The notes under the pieces were generated by a model, which worked only from the letters and a program-made list of their open reading frames with translations, had not been told where the DNA came from and did not search any database. A program made the position numbers and the translations under genes. DNA of 15,382 bases from JAAYJK01 sp964531295 (GTDB taxonomy: Bacteria; Bacillota; Syntrophomonadia; Syntrophomonadales; Syntrophomonadaceae): positions 1 through 15,382 of the forward strand of contig CAZHHJ010000044.1 of NCBI GenBank assembly GCA_964531295.1. Reading direction: 5' to 3'. Position 1 is the stretch's first letter. Every line of letters begins with the position of its first letter. This document shows, piece by piece, positions 1 to 7,717 of the stretch.

Positions 1-212
1 GTTGTGGCTTTTATCCAAAACATTCTAATAAATACTGATCTGCCAGTAGTAAGCTGCAGAATAAAAGATGAGTTCAATTTCTTTATATATAGATTTCGCT
101 CAGAGTTTGGCAGCGATAATAGCAATTTGGATTATGCAGCCCAAAAACAAAGCTGAAGAACATGCTGGTAAGTCCTTCAATAGTATGGAGAGGCGGATGT
201 CGAATGTCCCCA
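1..212. other. Left edge, no gene seen
   Basis: I find no convincing coding region here. A plus-strand open frame from position 68 has no recognisable product and runs into the fetB 3' end on the other strand. The only structured signal is the end of a dispersed repeat at 202-219, listed separately. No clear rho-independent terminator for the minus-strand transporter operon is visible. Confidence 0.5.
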
Positions 213-219
213 TTATAAT
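202..219 (-). repeat. 18-nt dispersed repeat at fetB 3' end
   Basis: Read on the minus strand this is ATTATAATGGGGACATTC. It is identical to plus-strand positions 14027-14044. It overlaps the fetB stop codon (213-215) and extends beyond it. The core GGGGACATTC resembles the REP-like inverted repeats seen elsewhere in the window, but the second arm is not evident here, so this may be a half or eroded copy. Confidence 0.55.
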
Positions 220-1013
220 TGGTTGTGGTACATGGATTGGATTAAGGCTTGGTCCTGGTTGAACATCTTTTTATAGGTGAGACCGATAATGGCCAGACAC
301 CCGATGGCAACTGCAGCCGCGATCATAACCATCACTACGAACTGGTAACGTACTGCTGAAACCGGATTCATTCCAGCCAAGATCTGTCCGGTCATCATAC
401 CCGGCAAACTGACCAGACCTACTACTGAGAGGGAGTTAATGGTGGGCATCATACCGGCCGTGATCGCTTTCCGTGCATAATCACGCACCGCTTCCCAGGG
501 GGTAGCGCCTAAAGCCAGCAACTGTTCTACCTGCCCAATATTGGAATGAATTTCACTGTATACTCTTTCCAATGATAAAGCTACAGCGTTCATGGAATTG
601 CCGATCAGCATACCAAATATCGGTATCATTACCTGGGCCGAGTACCAGGGTTTAGGGGATATTATTAAGGCTACTACTATTACTCCGACAATGAAACTGC
701 TGGCGGATAGAGAAAGAAAAGTTTCGAGCTGAGCATTAAAGGGTGTCCCTTTGATCCTTCGAGTGGCTTCCCGGCTGGCGATGAAACACATAATCAATAT
801 TATCATAGTGATAATCGGCAGCTTATTAAGCGCAAAGATATAAGTTAGAATATATCCGATCAGGGTCAACTGAACGAAAGCCCTTACTGTGGCCCAGGCC
901 AGTGATTTAAACAGACCCAGCCTCAGGAAAGCCGAGATTAAGCCGGTGATCAATACCAGGGATACACTTAAAATCAGCTGCAGGTTGGAAATATGAATAT
1001 ATTCATTACTCAT
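213..1013 (-). CDS. fetB: FetB/YbbM-type ABC transporter permease (UPF0014)
   Basis: Predicted membrane permease of a two-component ABC system. E. coli FetAB is linked to iron export and homeostasis; the substrate here is inferred from the family only. The protein has 266 residues (E. coli FetB is about 259). Hydrophobic segments lie near residues 10-30, 38-60, 66-79, 104-119 and 125-146, with more near the C-terminus. Family-like stretches are GNSMNAVALSLER (138-150) and LLALGATPWEA (165-175), followed by the typical GMMP...SLPGMMTGQ region. I chose the ATG at 1013 because AGGAGG lies 6 nt upstream. A longer in-frame reading to 1061 would only add residues overlapping the ATPase gene. The gene overlaps the 3' end of the ATPase gene by 8 nt, indicating translational coupling. 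The fold and family are clear; the ion specificity is uncertain. Confidence 0.88.
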   Translation of the reverse strand: MSNEYIHISNLQLILSVSLVLITGLISAFLRLGLFKSLAWATVRAFVQLTLIGYILTYIFALNKLPIITMIILIMCFIASREATRRIKGTPFNAQLETFLSLSASSFIVGVIVVALIISPKPWYSAQVMIPIFGMLIGNSMNAVALSLERVYSEIHSNIGQVEQLLALGATPWEAVRDYARKAITAGMMPTINSLSVVGLVSLPGMMTGQILAGMNPVSAVRYQFVVMVMIAAAVAIGCLAIIGLTYKKMFNQDQALIQSMYHNQL

Positions 1014-1674
1014 GTTTATCCTCCTGTATCCTGCGGTGCAAATCCAGCAGAGTGATATCATTAAATTCCTCTAAATCTTCAGCATTATGAGTTACTATTA
1101 TTATCGCTCTTTCCGCCTCAGTAACCCATTTATGTAACAACATTAACATCTGGCCGGCACTATCCTTATCTAGATGGGCAGTAGGCTCATCCAGCAGCAG
1201 GATAGTGGGTTCGATAAGCAGCGATCTTATCAAGGCTAAGCGGGCCGCTTCTCCTCCTGAAAGGGTGCGGGCTTCCTGATCCATTATACTGCGGGAGAGT
1301 CCCAAGTGATCTAAGAAGGTGAGGGCATCCTGCAGACGAAAAGTGATCGACTGCTGAACCTGTCTAAGTGTAAAGGGCAGTTGGAGGTTTTCTGCTGCAC
1401 TTCCCGCAAACAAAACCGGGTTTTGCGGTTGATAATGAACTTTCACCCTCCACTCCTGCGGCGTATATTTATTCCAGTTCTGGCCGTTTAAAAGAACTTC
1501 TCCGCTCTCAGAAGGCAGCAGTCTGGCCAGCATCTTGAGCAGGGTAGTTTTACCTGATCCGGATGGCCCCTGTATGGCCAGTATCTGGGCGGCTTTCAGA
1601 GCCGCAGATTCCCGGATAATACGTTTATTATCTAAAGTGTGGCAGAGATTATTAAATTGAAACAAATCAGGCAT
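1006..1674 (-). CDS. fetA: FetA/YbbL-type ABC transporter ATP-binding protein
   Basis: Cytosolic ATPase that would drive the adjacent permease. All ABC motifs are present in its 222 residues: Walker A GPSGSGKTT (36-44), Q-loop near Q82-Q84, signature LSGGE (138-142), Walker B ILLLDE (158-163), D-loop AHLD (166-169) and H-loop H196. The small size and lack of any fused membrane domain fit FetA/YbbL. The ATG at 1674 is preceded by GGGAGG about 9 nt upstream. Its stop lies inside the first codons of the permease gene, so the two genes form a tight operon with the ATPase first. I assign it to the iron-homeostasis FetAB family from its partner rather than from substrate-specific residues. It could serve another metal or small solute. 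Confidence 0.87.
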   Translation of the reverse strand: MPDLFQFNNLCHTLDNKRIIRESAALKAAQILAIQGPSGSGKTTLLKMLARLLPSESGEVLLNGQNWNKYTPQEWRVKVHYQPQNPVLFAGSAAENLQLPFTLRQVQQSITFRLQDALTFLDHLGLSRSIMDQEARTLSGGEAARLALIRSLLIEPTILLLDEPTAHLDKDSAGQMLMLLHKWVTEAERAIIIVTHNAEDLEEFNDITLLDLHRRIQEDKHE

Positions 1675-1729
1675 CCATTAAAGCCTCCCTGCAAGCAAAT
1701 GCTTAGAACAGCTCTAGAATCATACTACC

Positions 1730-1758
1730 ATTATATTGCTTATCCATATCTTTCAAAA
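1730..1758 (-). promoter_or_regulatory. Possible promoter for the fetAB operon
   Basis: On the minus strand a perfect TATAAT (1735-1730) lies 55 nt upstream of the ATPase start. Possible -35 matches are TTGAAA (1756-1751) at a short 15-nt spacing, or the poorer TTTTGA at 17 nt. The -10 is good and the -35 weak, so this is a tentative call. Confidence 0.3.
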
Positions 1759-1834
1759 GGCCTGTTCAATGGTGGCATAAATAATGGAGCTAGCAGCGAT
1801 CATATTAAAGCTAGTATTCAGGGAACGATTTCGA

Positions 1835-1862
1835 ATATTTCCCTGGATTTTCGCGGAAATAT
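1835..1862. repeat. 8-bp inverted repeat in the fetA-pepF divergent region
   Basis: ATATTTCC (1835-1842) and GGAAATAT (1855-1862) form a perfect inverted repeat around a 12-nt spacer. It lies just upstream of the pepF -10 candidate, in the intergenic region between the divergent fetA and pepF genes. It could be an operator or simply chance AT-rich symmetry; no trailing U-run marks it as a terminator. The rest of 1675-1954 holds only the two promoter candidates and the pepF ribosome binding site. Confidence 0.25.
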
Positions 1863-1884
1863 GCATAATCAGATATAAAAAGGG

Positions 1885-1890
1885 TATAAT
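1885..1890 (+). promoter_or_regulatory. Candidate -10 element for pepF
   Basis: A perfect TATAAT lies 65 nt upstream of the pepF GTG start. The -35 region (around 1862-1867) matches TTGACA poorly, so the promoter may be weak or activator-dependent. Confidence 0.35.
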
Positions 1891-1942
1891 AGTTTAATTC
1901 CCGGAAAGAAAACAGTGTTAATCCCCAACATTTATATACTTG

Positions 1943-1948
1943 AGGAGG
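1943..1948 (+). promoter_or_regulatory. Ribosome binding site that fixes the pepF start
   Basis: AGGAGG with a 6-nt spacer points to the GTG at 1955. An alternative in-frame TTG at 1940 precedes this site and therefore cannot be the start that it serves. Confidence 0.8.
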
Positions 1949-1954
1949 AATATC

Positions 1955-3751
1955 GTGAAAGGTAAAGCAAGAAAAAGAGAAGAAATTGAAGCCAGATACA
2001 AGTGGAAGCTGGAAGACATATACAGCCATGAAGAGGATTGGGAAAGTGACTTTAACCAGCTAAAAGAACAGATGCAGGAAATTGAAAAGCACGTGGGTAC
2101 CCTGGGAGAATCAGCGGAGAAACTGCTATCTACCCTAAGCTTATTAGAAAAGGTTAACCGCAGGATTGAGGCTTTGTTTGTATATGCTAAAATGCGCAAG
2201 GATGAAGACAATAACAATTCCCATTACCAAACCCTTTTTGATCGGGCGCAGGGAATTGTGGTGCAGTTAGGGAGCGCTACATCCTACGTGGTTCCCGAAA
2301 TAATAGCAATTCCCGAGGAAAAACTTCGGGATTTTATGCTCCAGAATCGCGATCTAGAGGTGTATGGCAAATTCTTTGATGAACTGCTGCGGCAGAAAGA
2401 ACACATATTATCATCAGCGGAAGAAAAGATTCTGGCAATGGCTGCTGAGCTGTCCATCGTGCCCAAAAATATATTTAGCATGTTCAATAATGCCGATATA
2501 AAATTTCCGGTAATAAAAGATGAGCAAGGTGAAGATATCGAGCTGACCAAGGGCCGTTATGGAAGATTGATGGAAAGTGATGACCGCCGGGTAAGGAAGG
2601 AAGCCTTCGAAGGTCTTTATGGTTCCTATACTAAAATGCGCAGCACCCTGGCCAGTACCCTGAGTTCCAGTGTGAAAACAGATATTTTTTACGCCCGGGC
2701 CAGAAAATATGATTCTGCTCTGCAGGCTTCCCTGGACCAGGATAACATTTCCCAAGAAGTGTATGATAACCTGATTAACTCAGTACACAATAATATGGAT
2801 CATATGTATCGATACATGAAACTTCGTAAAAAAATGCTGGGACTGGATGAACTTCATATGTATGATATCTACACCCCACTGGTCAAAGAATTTAAGTTGG
2901 AAATAGCTTATGAAGAAGCTAAGAATAATGTGCTCCAGGGCCTATCTCCACTGGGCAGTAAATACCTGTCCGCGCTGCAAACCGGACTTGAATCAGGATG
3001 GATCGATGTTTATGAAAACGAGGGCAAAACCAGTGGAGCTTATTCCTGGGGTTCTTATGACAGCCACCCTTATGTGCTCTTAAATTATGATAATAAACTG
3101 GATGATGTTTTTACCCTGGCCCATGAAATGGGTCACTCCATGCATAGCTATTATTCTAATCAAACTCAACCCTATATTTACAGTCAGTATTCAATATTTG
3201 TCGCAGAAGTTGCCTCAACCGTAAATGAATCCCTGCTCATAGACTACCTGCTCAAGAAAAGTGCCGATCCCCGGGAAAAAATATTTTTGATAAATCACTA
3301 TCTGGAGCAGTTCCGGGGTACGGTTTACCGTCAGACCATGTTTGCGGAATTTGAAAAAATCATCCATGAAGAGGTAGAGGCTGGACGGGCTTTGACTCCA
3401 GATGATTTATGCCGTATTTATCGTGAACTGAATACATTATATTATGGCCCCGCGGTAGTACTGGACAAGGAAATCGATATGGAGTGGTCCAGGATACCAC
3501 ATTTTTACTCTGCTTTTTATGTGTACAAATATGCTACCGGATTTTCGGCTGCCACCGCTATAAAAGAAATGATTTTAGAAGAAGGTCAACCAGCAGTGGA
3601 CCGTTATCTGGACTTCCTGAGTTCTGGGTCCAGTGATTATCCGGTCCAAGTGCTGCAAAAGACCGGAGTAGACTTGACTACTCCAGAGCCAGTGGACAAA
3701 GCCCTGCAGTATTTCGGAGAACTCGTATCAGAGCTGGAAGCACTAATCTAG
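1955..3751 (+). CDS. pepF: Oligoendopeptidase F (M3 family zinc metallopeptidase)
   Basis: Cytosolic zinc endopeptidase that cleaves short to medium peptides, used in peptide recycling. The product has 598 residues, matching the roughly 600 of lactococcal PepF. The zinc-binding HExxH motif is H390-E-M-G-H394 in the context LAHEMGHSMHS. The third zinc ligand is probably E418 in FVAEVAS, 24 residues downstream as in other M3 enzymes. The N-terminal half is the usual helical PepF region, and the C-terminal part contains the expected FYVYKYATGFS stretch. I start it at GTG 1955 because AGGAGG sits 6 nt upstream. There is no signal peptide. It appears to be a single-gene unit, with fetAB divergent upstream and a REP-like element downstream. 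No frameshift or missing catalytic residue is visible. Confidence 0.95.
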   Translation: MKGKARKREEIEARYKWKLEDIYSHEEDWESDFNQLKEQMQEIEKHVGTLGESAEKLLSTLSLLEKVNRRIEALFVYAKMRKDEDNNNSHYQTLFDRAQGIVVQLGSATSYVVPEIIAIPEEKLRDFMLQNRDLEVYGKFFDELLRQKEHILSSAEEKILAMAAELSIVPKNIFSMFNNADIKFPVIKDEQGEDIELTKGRYGRLMESDDRRVRKEAFEGLYGSYTKMRSTLASTLSSSVKTDIFYARARKYDSALQASLDQDNISQEVYDNLINSVHNNMDHMYRYMKLRKKMLGLDELHMYDIYTPLVKEFKLEIAYEEAKNNVLQGLSPLGSKYLSALQTGLESGWIDVYENEGKTSGAYSWGSYDSHPYVLLNYDNKLDDVFTLAHEMGHSMHSYYSNQTQPYIYSQYSIFVAEVASTVNESLLIDYLLKKSADPREKIFLINHYLEQFRGTVYRQTMFAEFEKIIHEEVEAGRALTPDDLCRIYRELNTLYYGPAVVLDKEIDMEWSRIPHFYSAFYVYKYATGFSAATAIKEMILEEGQPAVDRYLDFLSSGSSDYPVQVLQKTGVDLTTPEPVDKALQYFGELVSELEALI

Positions 3752-3765
3752 AAACCATGTCGCGG

Positions 3766-3822
3766 GGGACGGTCCTTGTAACGCGCCACCAGTACTTCAG
3801 GGCGTGTAAAAAGGACCGTCCC
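3766..3822. repeat. REP-like inverted repeat downstream of pepF
   Basis: GGGACGGTCCTT (3766-3777) and AAGGACCGTCCC (3811-3822) are perfect 12-bp arms. An imperfect inner pair, ACGCGCC (3781-3787) and GGCGTGT (3801-3807), extends the stem. Elements of the GGGACGG...CCGTCCC type are, to my knowledge, common in Clostridia and sometimes linked to RAYT-type transposases; none is in this window. It starts 15 nt after the pepF stop and may also stabilise or end the transcript, although there is no long T-run. Confidence 0.65.
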
Positions 3823-3902
3823 TTTAACAAGTCTTGTGTAATGACCACTCCCCACACAACACTCTGGGCCACTAGCACGCCCAGCGTGTAAAAAGAACCG
3901 TC
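3802..3902. repeat. Direct repeat pair belonging to the REP-like element
   Basis: The 19-mer at 3802-3820 (GCGTGTAAAAAGGACCGTC) recurs at 3884-3902 with one mismatch. The second copy lacks an intact left arm, so it looks like a partial duplicate of the right half of the 3766-3822 element. The remaining stretch up to 4044 holds no gene; it should contain the promoter of the next gene, but I see only a weak TATTAT at 4003-4008. Confidence 0.5.
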
Positions 3903-4044
3903 AAACCGTCCCCGCCATCAACTTCACATAAGCGCCCTTTTATTATTCGGATATCATATATTAAATCGAGGTAAGTTAAATATTAAAAGCCCAAAATGCG
4001 CATATTATTTAAAGATTACACAGTTAAACAAGGGGGAAAGCGAA

Positions 4045-7000
4045 TTGACCCATTTAAATAGTGAAGAAGTATTTGACCAAACCATGGAAAAAATCTATCC
4101 CCGGCTTAAACAATTGGCCAGTTATGACCTGGTAATAGGAATACCTTTCAACGAGGATAGTCACAAACTCCTGGCAGTACTTGAATCGATCGATGAGGTT
4201 TTGGATTCCTGGATTGGCAGAAGACAGCTGATCGTGTGTGCTGGGGATTATGCCGGCAAAGAAACACTGGACTTGATAAAAGGGCTGAATTTAAAACATC
4301 CGCATCTGGAATTCGTTATACCGGCGGAGATAAGTGGCCGCGGTTCAAGTATCCGGGCTTTGCTGGAAATTAGCAAGCGTCTGGAAGCAGACCTCTTGAT
4401 ATTCAGCGCCAAGATGGCTACTCCAGAGGGACCAGGTATTGACATTACTTGGCTGGAAAGCTTAATAACCCCGATTCAGGGTAACTACGATATGGTTTTG
4501 GGCAGTCTGCGTCGTTATCTGGGTATAGACAGTGTAGCGCACATGCTAGGAGCACCTATACTGGAAAGTTTTTATGGTTTTCGCATGTCTGAACCCCTGG
4601 GGGGGATATATGCAATTTCCCATGAATTGGTGGAGGAACTGGCTCATGAAGCAATTTTTTGGGGCAACCGGATACAAGGTCATGGTATCGACTTTTGGAT
4701 ACTTACCAGGGCTTTGTGCTGGAGTAAATGCATCTGCGAAATAAACATCGGCAGTGAACAGGTACCACACAGCCTGGCTAAAAGAAATCAAGTATTCTGT
4801 GATACTATATTAACCATATTTGAAGCTATCAAGCGGGACAGCGTTATCTGGATGCAGGATAAGTTAGTTCTAAAGGTGGCCGATCGCTTAACTCGCAGTA
4901 CCCGAAAAAAATCGGATGTTATAACACATCCCATACCCTTGTTGATTAGTAATTTCCGGGCTGGCTACCAGACTTATAAACCTCTTTTTGATAGATATGA
5001 TGAGGAAAAAAAGTTGCAAGAGCTGGCTGGGCTATCGGAAAACAACTTCGAATTTAACGATGGCTTGTGGGTTTCGATATTATTTGATTTTATGTTCGCT
5101 TATACTTTTGAAGCCGAAGAGGAGCAGATGAATTTATGTTCAGCTATAACCTCTTTGTACAATGGCCGGGTAGCCAGTTATGCAGTAGAGATCAAGAAAT
5201 TTAAAGATAATGTGGATAAGTCGGATTTCGATGAAAAAGAGGAATTTTTAACCCGCAAGATGGAAGGGATGCGTCGTCGTCTTACCACTATGATCTGGGG
5301 CAGAAAGAATGACTTTGTAAGGGAATGGGTAAGCCGGACCGAACAGTGCAAACCTGCCCTGATACCACTGGGCTATATGGAGTATGTCCCGGGTAAACCC
5401 ATCGTCATCCCTAAAAAGATTATGGGCAAAGATAAGCGCCTGGTAGAGACTGATCATATCTTTAAAGCCCTGCGCAAGCAGTACTTGGATAATTTCAATG
5501 TTTTTATGACCCAGGGTTTGGGGGTAGCGCCCGAAGCCTCAAGTCAGGAGATGACTGCAGCGCTGGAAAGGTTTATGGAAGAGCTGGAAGCCATGCTGGG
5601 GGAACTGTTGCCGGGAGACCTGCACAAACGTGAAGGTGTGCAGCAGTTTGTGGAAAGTCTGTTTAAACTGCTGCCTCCCCATAAGATGTTTACGGTCCAT
5701 TCTGACATCCTGCGGGAAATGTTGGTCAGATTCCCGCCGATAAATTTGATGATACCTCTGGGGTATTATAAGCCAGCGGACCTTATCGAGAAGATGGGAA
5801 CCAGGGACGCGGTGACCTTCGCTAATCTAATTGAAACCCGGGCCTATACAGACCAGGATCTGGAATGGCTGGCGCAAAGCTTAAAACCGGAAAGGTTTGA
5901 GTGGGTTGAATTAAAACCGATCATTTTAAATGAAGATTTGCATATGGGGATACTATCCCGGGGCAAAATATCTTATTCCAACCATATTACTGCTCGTATA
6001 CCCATTAAACCGCTGGAATATGACAGTGGTGGGAAGTACCCGAAAATAAGATATTTTACCAGTATTGTTCGGCGTATGGCAATAGCTGAGCACTATTCCC
6101 ATCTGTTTAGAAGGATAGTATTAGAAAGAAAAAATATTGGCCGGAGGCTCTATAATTCCATTATGGGTCTTACCAAAGGCGACGATTTTTCGGCCCATAA
6201 TATTTTTGAGAATCATCACCACCGGGGGCTGGTGGAAAAGATACGTTACCTATCAGAAAAGCTGGCTGGAGAAGGGCAGGATAAAGCAGCGCAGCTCTTG
6301 GGTTTGGCGGCCGATAGTTATAGTTTGGCCCAGGTGATGAAGGACAACAGTTTTCTGACCTGCTCAGCCTGGAGTTGGGCCAGTTATAGTTTTAAGGGAG
6401 GTAAGACTAACCCTGGACCCTGGACCACAACGGTCGAAAACAAGTGGTTTAATCACGATTTCCTGGAGATATTATATAAGCAGCTGGGCTATGATGTTGA
6501 TGATATCATGCACCTGGTCTATCGTCTAGTTCAGGCCGGGGAAAGTAGTCAGAACTTGCTGGATACACTGCTTCCGGCTCGGCCTAAGGATGTCACCGTG
6601 GTGGTGCAGGAGCCCACTGATAAACCCAGCAAACATCTGGTCAGATACCAGCATAATCCTATCCTGGAACCTATCAAAGAACACCACTGGGAGTCAAAAT
6701 ATGTTTTAAATCCTGGCGCACTGCGCATAGGTGATAAAGTCTATTTGTTCTACCGGGCAGTAGGGGATGACGATATTTCCCGCATTGGCCTGGCAGTAAC
6801 CGATGGATACCGGGTGTTGAAGAGGCTACCGGAACCCATATTCTCACCCGCCATTTCCGAAGAAAGAATGGGCTGTGAAGATCCTCGCTTAATACAGATA
6901 GGCGATCGGATATTCATGCTGTATACGGCTTATGATGGCAACATTGCCCAGATAGCAGCCGCTTCCATATTAGTTGATGATCTGGTTAATGAAAGATATC

Positions 7001-7572
7001 GGGCCTGGAGGAGAGACGGTCTGGCCTTTAAAAACATCTGGGATAAAGATGCCATTCTTTTCCCGGAAAAGATTAACGGTAAACATGTAATCTACCATCG
7101 GATTGAACCCAGTATTTGGGTTACCTATATAAATGAAATAAAGTTCCCTATTAAAGAGAAACACGCGATTATTTTAGGCCCCCGGCCAGGACGCATGTGG
7201 GACTCACTTAAAATAGGGGCCGGTGCCCAGCCCATAAAAACGCGGCATGGCTGGCTCTTGATATATCACGGGGTAGACTACAACTATGTGTACAGTCTGG
7301 GAGTAATGCTGGTAGACCTGGGAAAGCCCCAGAAGATCATATATAGATCGCCCAACCCGATATTAGAACCTGAGGAGGACTATGAAGTAGGTCTGAGCGG
7401 AGCCTGGGTTCCTAATGTGGTCTTTTGCTGCGGGGCAGTAGGAGCTGAAGACAAGGAAGTGCTGGGTGATGAAGATGAGATTCTGGTTTATTACGGTGCC
7501 GCCGACACCAGTATTGGAGTAGCTACCGCAACAGTGGCTGAATTAATACCAGACGAATTCCGGATCAATTAA
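4045..7572 (+). CDS. Glycosyltransferase-GH130 fusion (candidate mannan synthase/phosphorylase)
   Basis: A 1175-residue protein with no signal peptide or obvious membrane segment, so probably cytosolic. Residues about 25-280 look like a GT-A glycosyltransferase related to GT2/GT81 enzymes: VIGIPFNED (30-38), SGRGSSIRALLE (97-108) and an EPLGGIYAIS stretch. Where related enzymes carry DxD, this one reads S121-A-K123. Residues about 300-850 are largely helical and I do not recognise them. Residues about 867-1170 are a GH130 domain: HNPILEP (870-876), EDPR with probable catalytic Asp946 (945-948), KDAILFPEK (1001-1009), YHR (1017-1019) and LLIYHGVDY (1071-1079). GH130 enzymes phosphorolyse or hydrolyse beta-mannosides. 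I start at TTG 4045 because AGGGGG lies 8 nt upstream; the ATG at 4084 lacks such a site. It converges on a GDP-mannose operon. GH130 is confident; GT and synthase roles are inferred. Confidence 0.85.
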   Translation: MTHLNSEEVFDQTMEKIYPRLKQLASYDLVIGIPFNEDSHKLLAVLESIDEVLDSWIGRRQLIVCAGDYAGKETLDLIKGLNLKHPHLEFVIPAEISGRGSSIRALLEISKRLEADLLIFSAKMATPEGPGIDITWLESLITPIQGNYDMVLGSLRRYLGIDSVAHMLGAPILESFYGFRMSEPLGGIYAISHELVEELAHEAIFWGNRIQGHGIDFWILTRALCWSKCICEINIGSEQVPHSLAKRNQVFCDTILTIFEAIKRDSVIWMQDKLVLKVADRLTRSTRKKSDVITHPIPLLISNFRAGYQTYKPLFDRYDEEKKLQELAGLSENNFEFNDGLWVSILFDFMFAYTFEAEEEQMNLCSAITSLYNGRVASYAVEIKKFKDNVDKSDFDEKEEFLTRKMEGMRRRLTTMIWGRKNDFVREWVSRTEQCKPALIPLGYMEYVPGKPIVIPKKIMGKDKRLVETDHIFKALRKQYLDNFNVFMTQGLGVAPEASSQEMTAALERFMEELEAMLGELLPGDLHKREGVQQFVESLFKLLPPHKMFTVHSDILREMLVRFPPINLMIPLGYYKPADLIEKMGTRDAVTFANLIETRAYTDQDLEWLAQSLKPERFEWVELKPIILNEDLHMGILSRGKISYSNHITARIPIKPLEYDSGGKYPKIRYFTSIVRRMAIAEHYSHLFRRIVLERKNIGRRLYNSIMGLTKGDDFSAHNIFENHHHRGLVEKIRYLSEKLAGEGQDKAAQLLGLAADSYSLAQVMKDNSFLTCSAWSWASYSFKGGKTNPGPWTTTVENKWFNHDFLEILYKQLGYDVDDIMHLVYRLVQAGESSQNLLDTLLPARPKDVTVVVQEPTDKPSKHLVRYQHNPILEPIKEHHWESKYVLNPGALRIGDKVYLFYRAVGDDDISRIGLAVTDGYRVLKRLPEPIFSPAISEERMGCEDPRLIQIGDRIFMLYTAYDGNIAQIAAASILVDDLVNERYRAWRRDGLAFKNIWDKDAILFPEKINGKHVIYHRIEPSIWVTYINEIKFPIKEKHAIILGPRPGRMWDSLKIGAGAQPIKTRHGWLLIYHGVDYNYVYSLGVMLVDLGKPQKIIYRSPNPILEPEEDYEVGLSGAWVPNVVFCCGAVGAEDKEVLGDEDEILVYYGAADTSIGVATATVAELIPDEFRIN

Positions 7573-7665
7573 ATCATTCTTTGAGAATCGATTTATAGAA
7601 TAAAATTAAAAACATCTTTATTAAGGTGGCTTCTTCCATATATCGCATAGCGGTAAAAGGCAGGA

Positions 7666-7698
7666 GCCATTGCTTTAGGCCTCATTTAAAGCAATGGC
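7666..7698 (-). terminator. Hairpin between convergent operons, probable terminator
   Basis: GCCATTGCTTTA (7666-7677) and TAAAGCAATGGC (7687-7698) are perfect 12-bp arms around a 9-nt loop. It begins 20 nt beyond the stop of the minus-strand gene. On that strand the stem is followed after a few bases by TTTT, so it most likely ends the mannose operon. On the plus strand there is no clear U-run, although it may still slow read-through from the GH130 fusion gene. Confidence 0.6.
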
Positions 7699-7717
7699 AC
7701 TTAAAGGGAAACCTAGG

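Noticed and set aside
1639..1878. 79-codon plus-strand frame between fetA and pepF
   Set aside because: It begins inside the fetA gene antisense, lacks a clear ribosome binding site and covers the divergent promoter region.
1940..3751. TTG 1940 as the pepF start
   Set aside because: The ribosome binding site lies downstream of this codon and is correctly spaced for GTG 1955.
4084..7572. Shorter ATG start for the GT-GH130 fusion
   Set aside because: No ribosome binding site precedes ATG 4084, while TTG 4045 has AGGGGG at a suitable distance.
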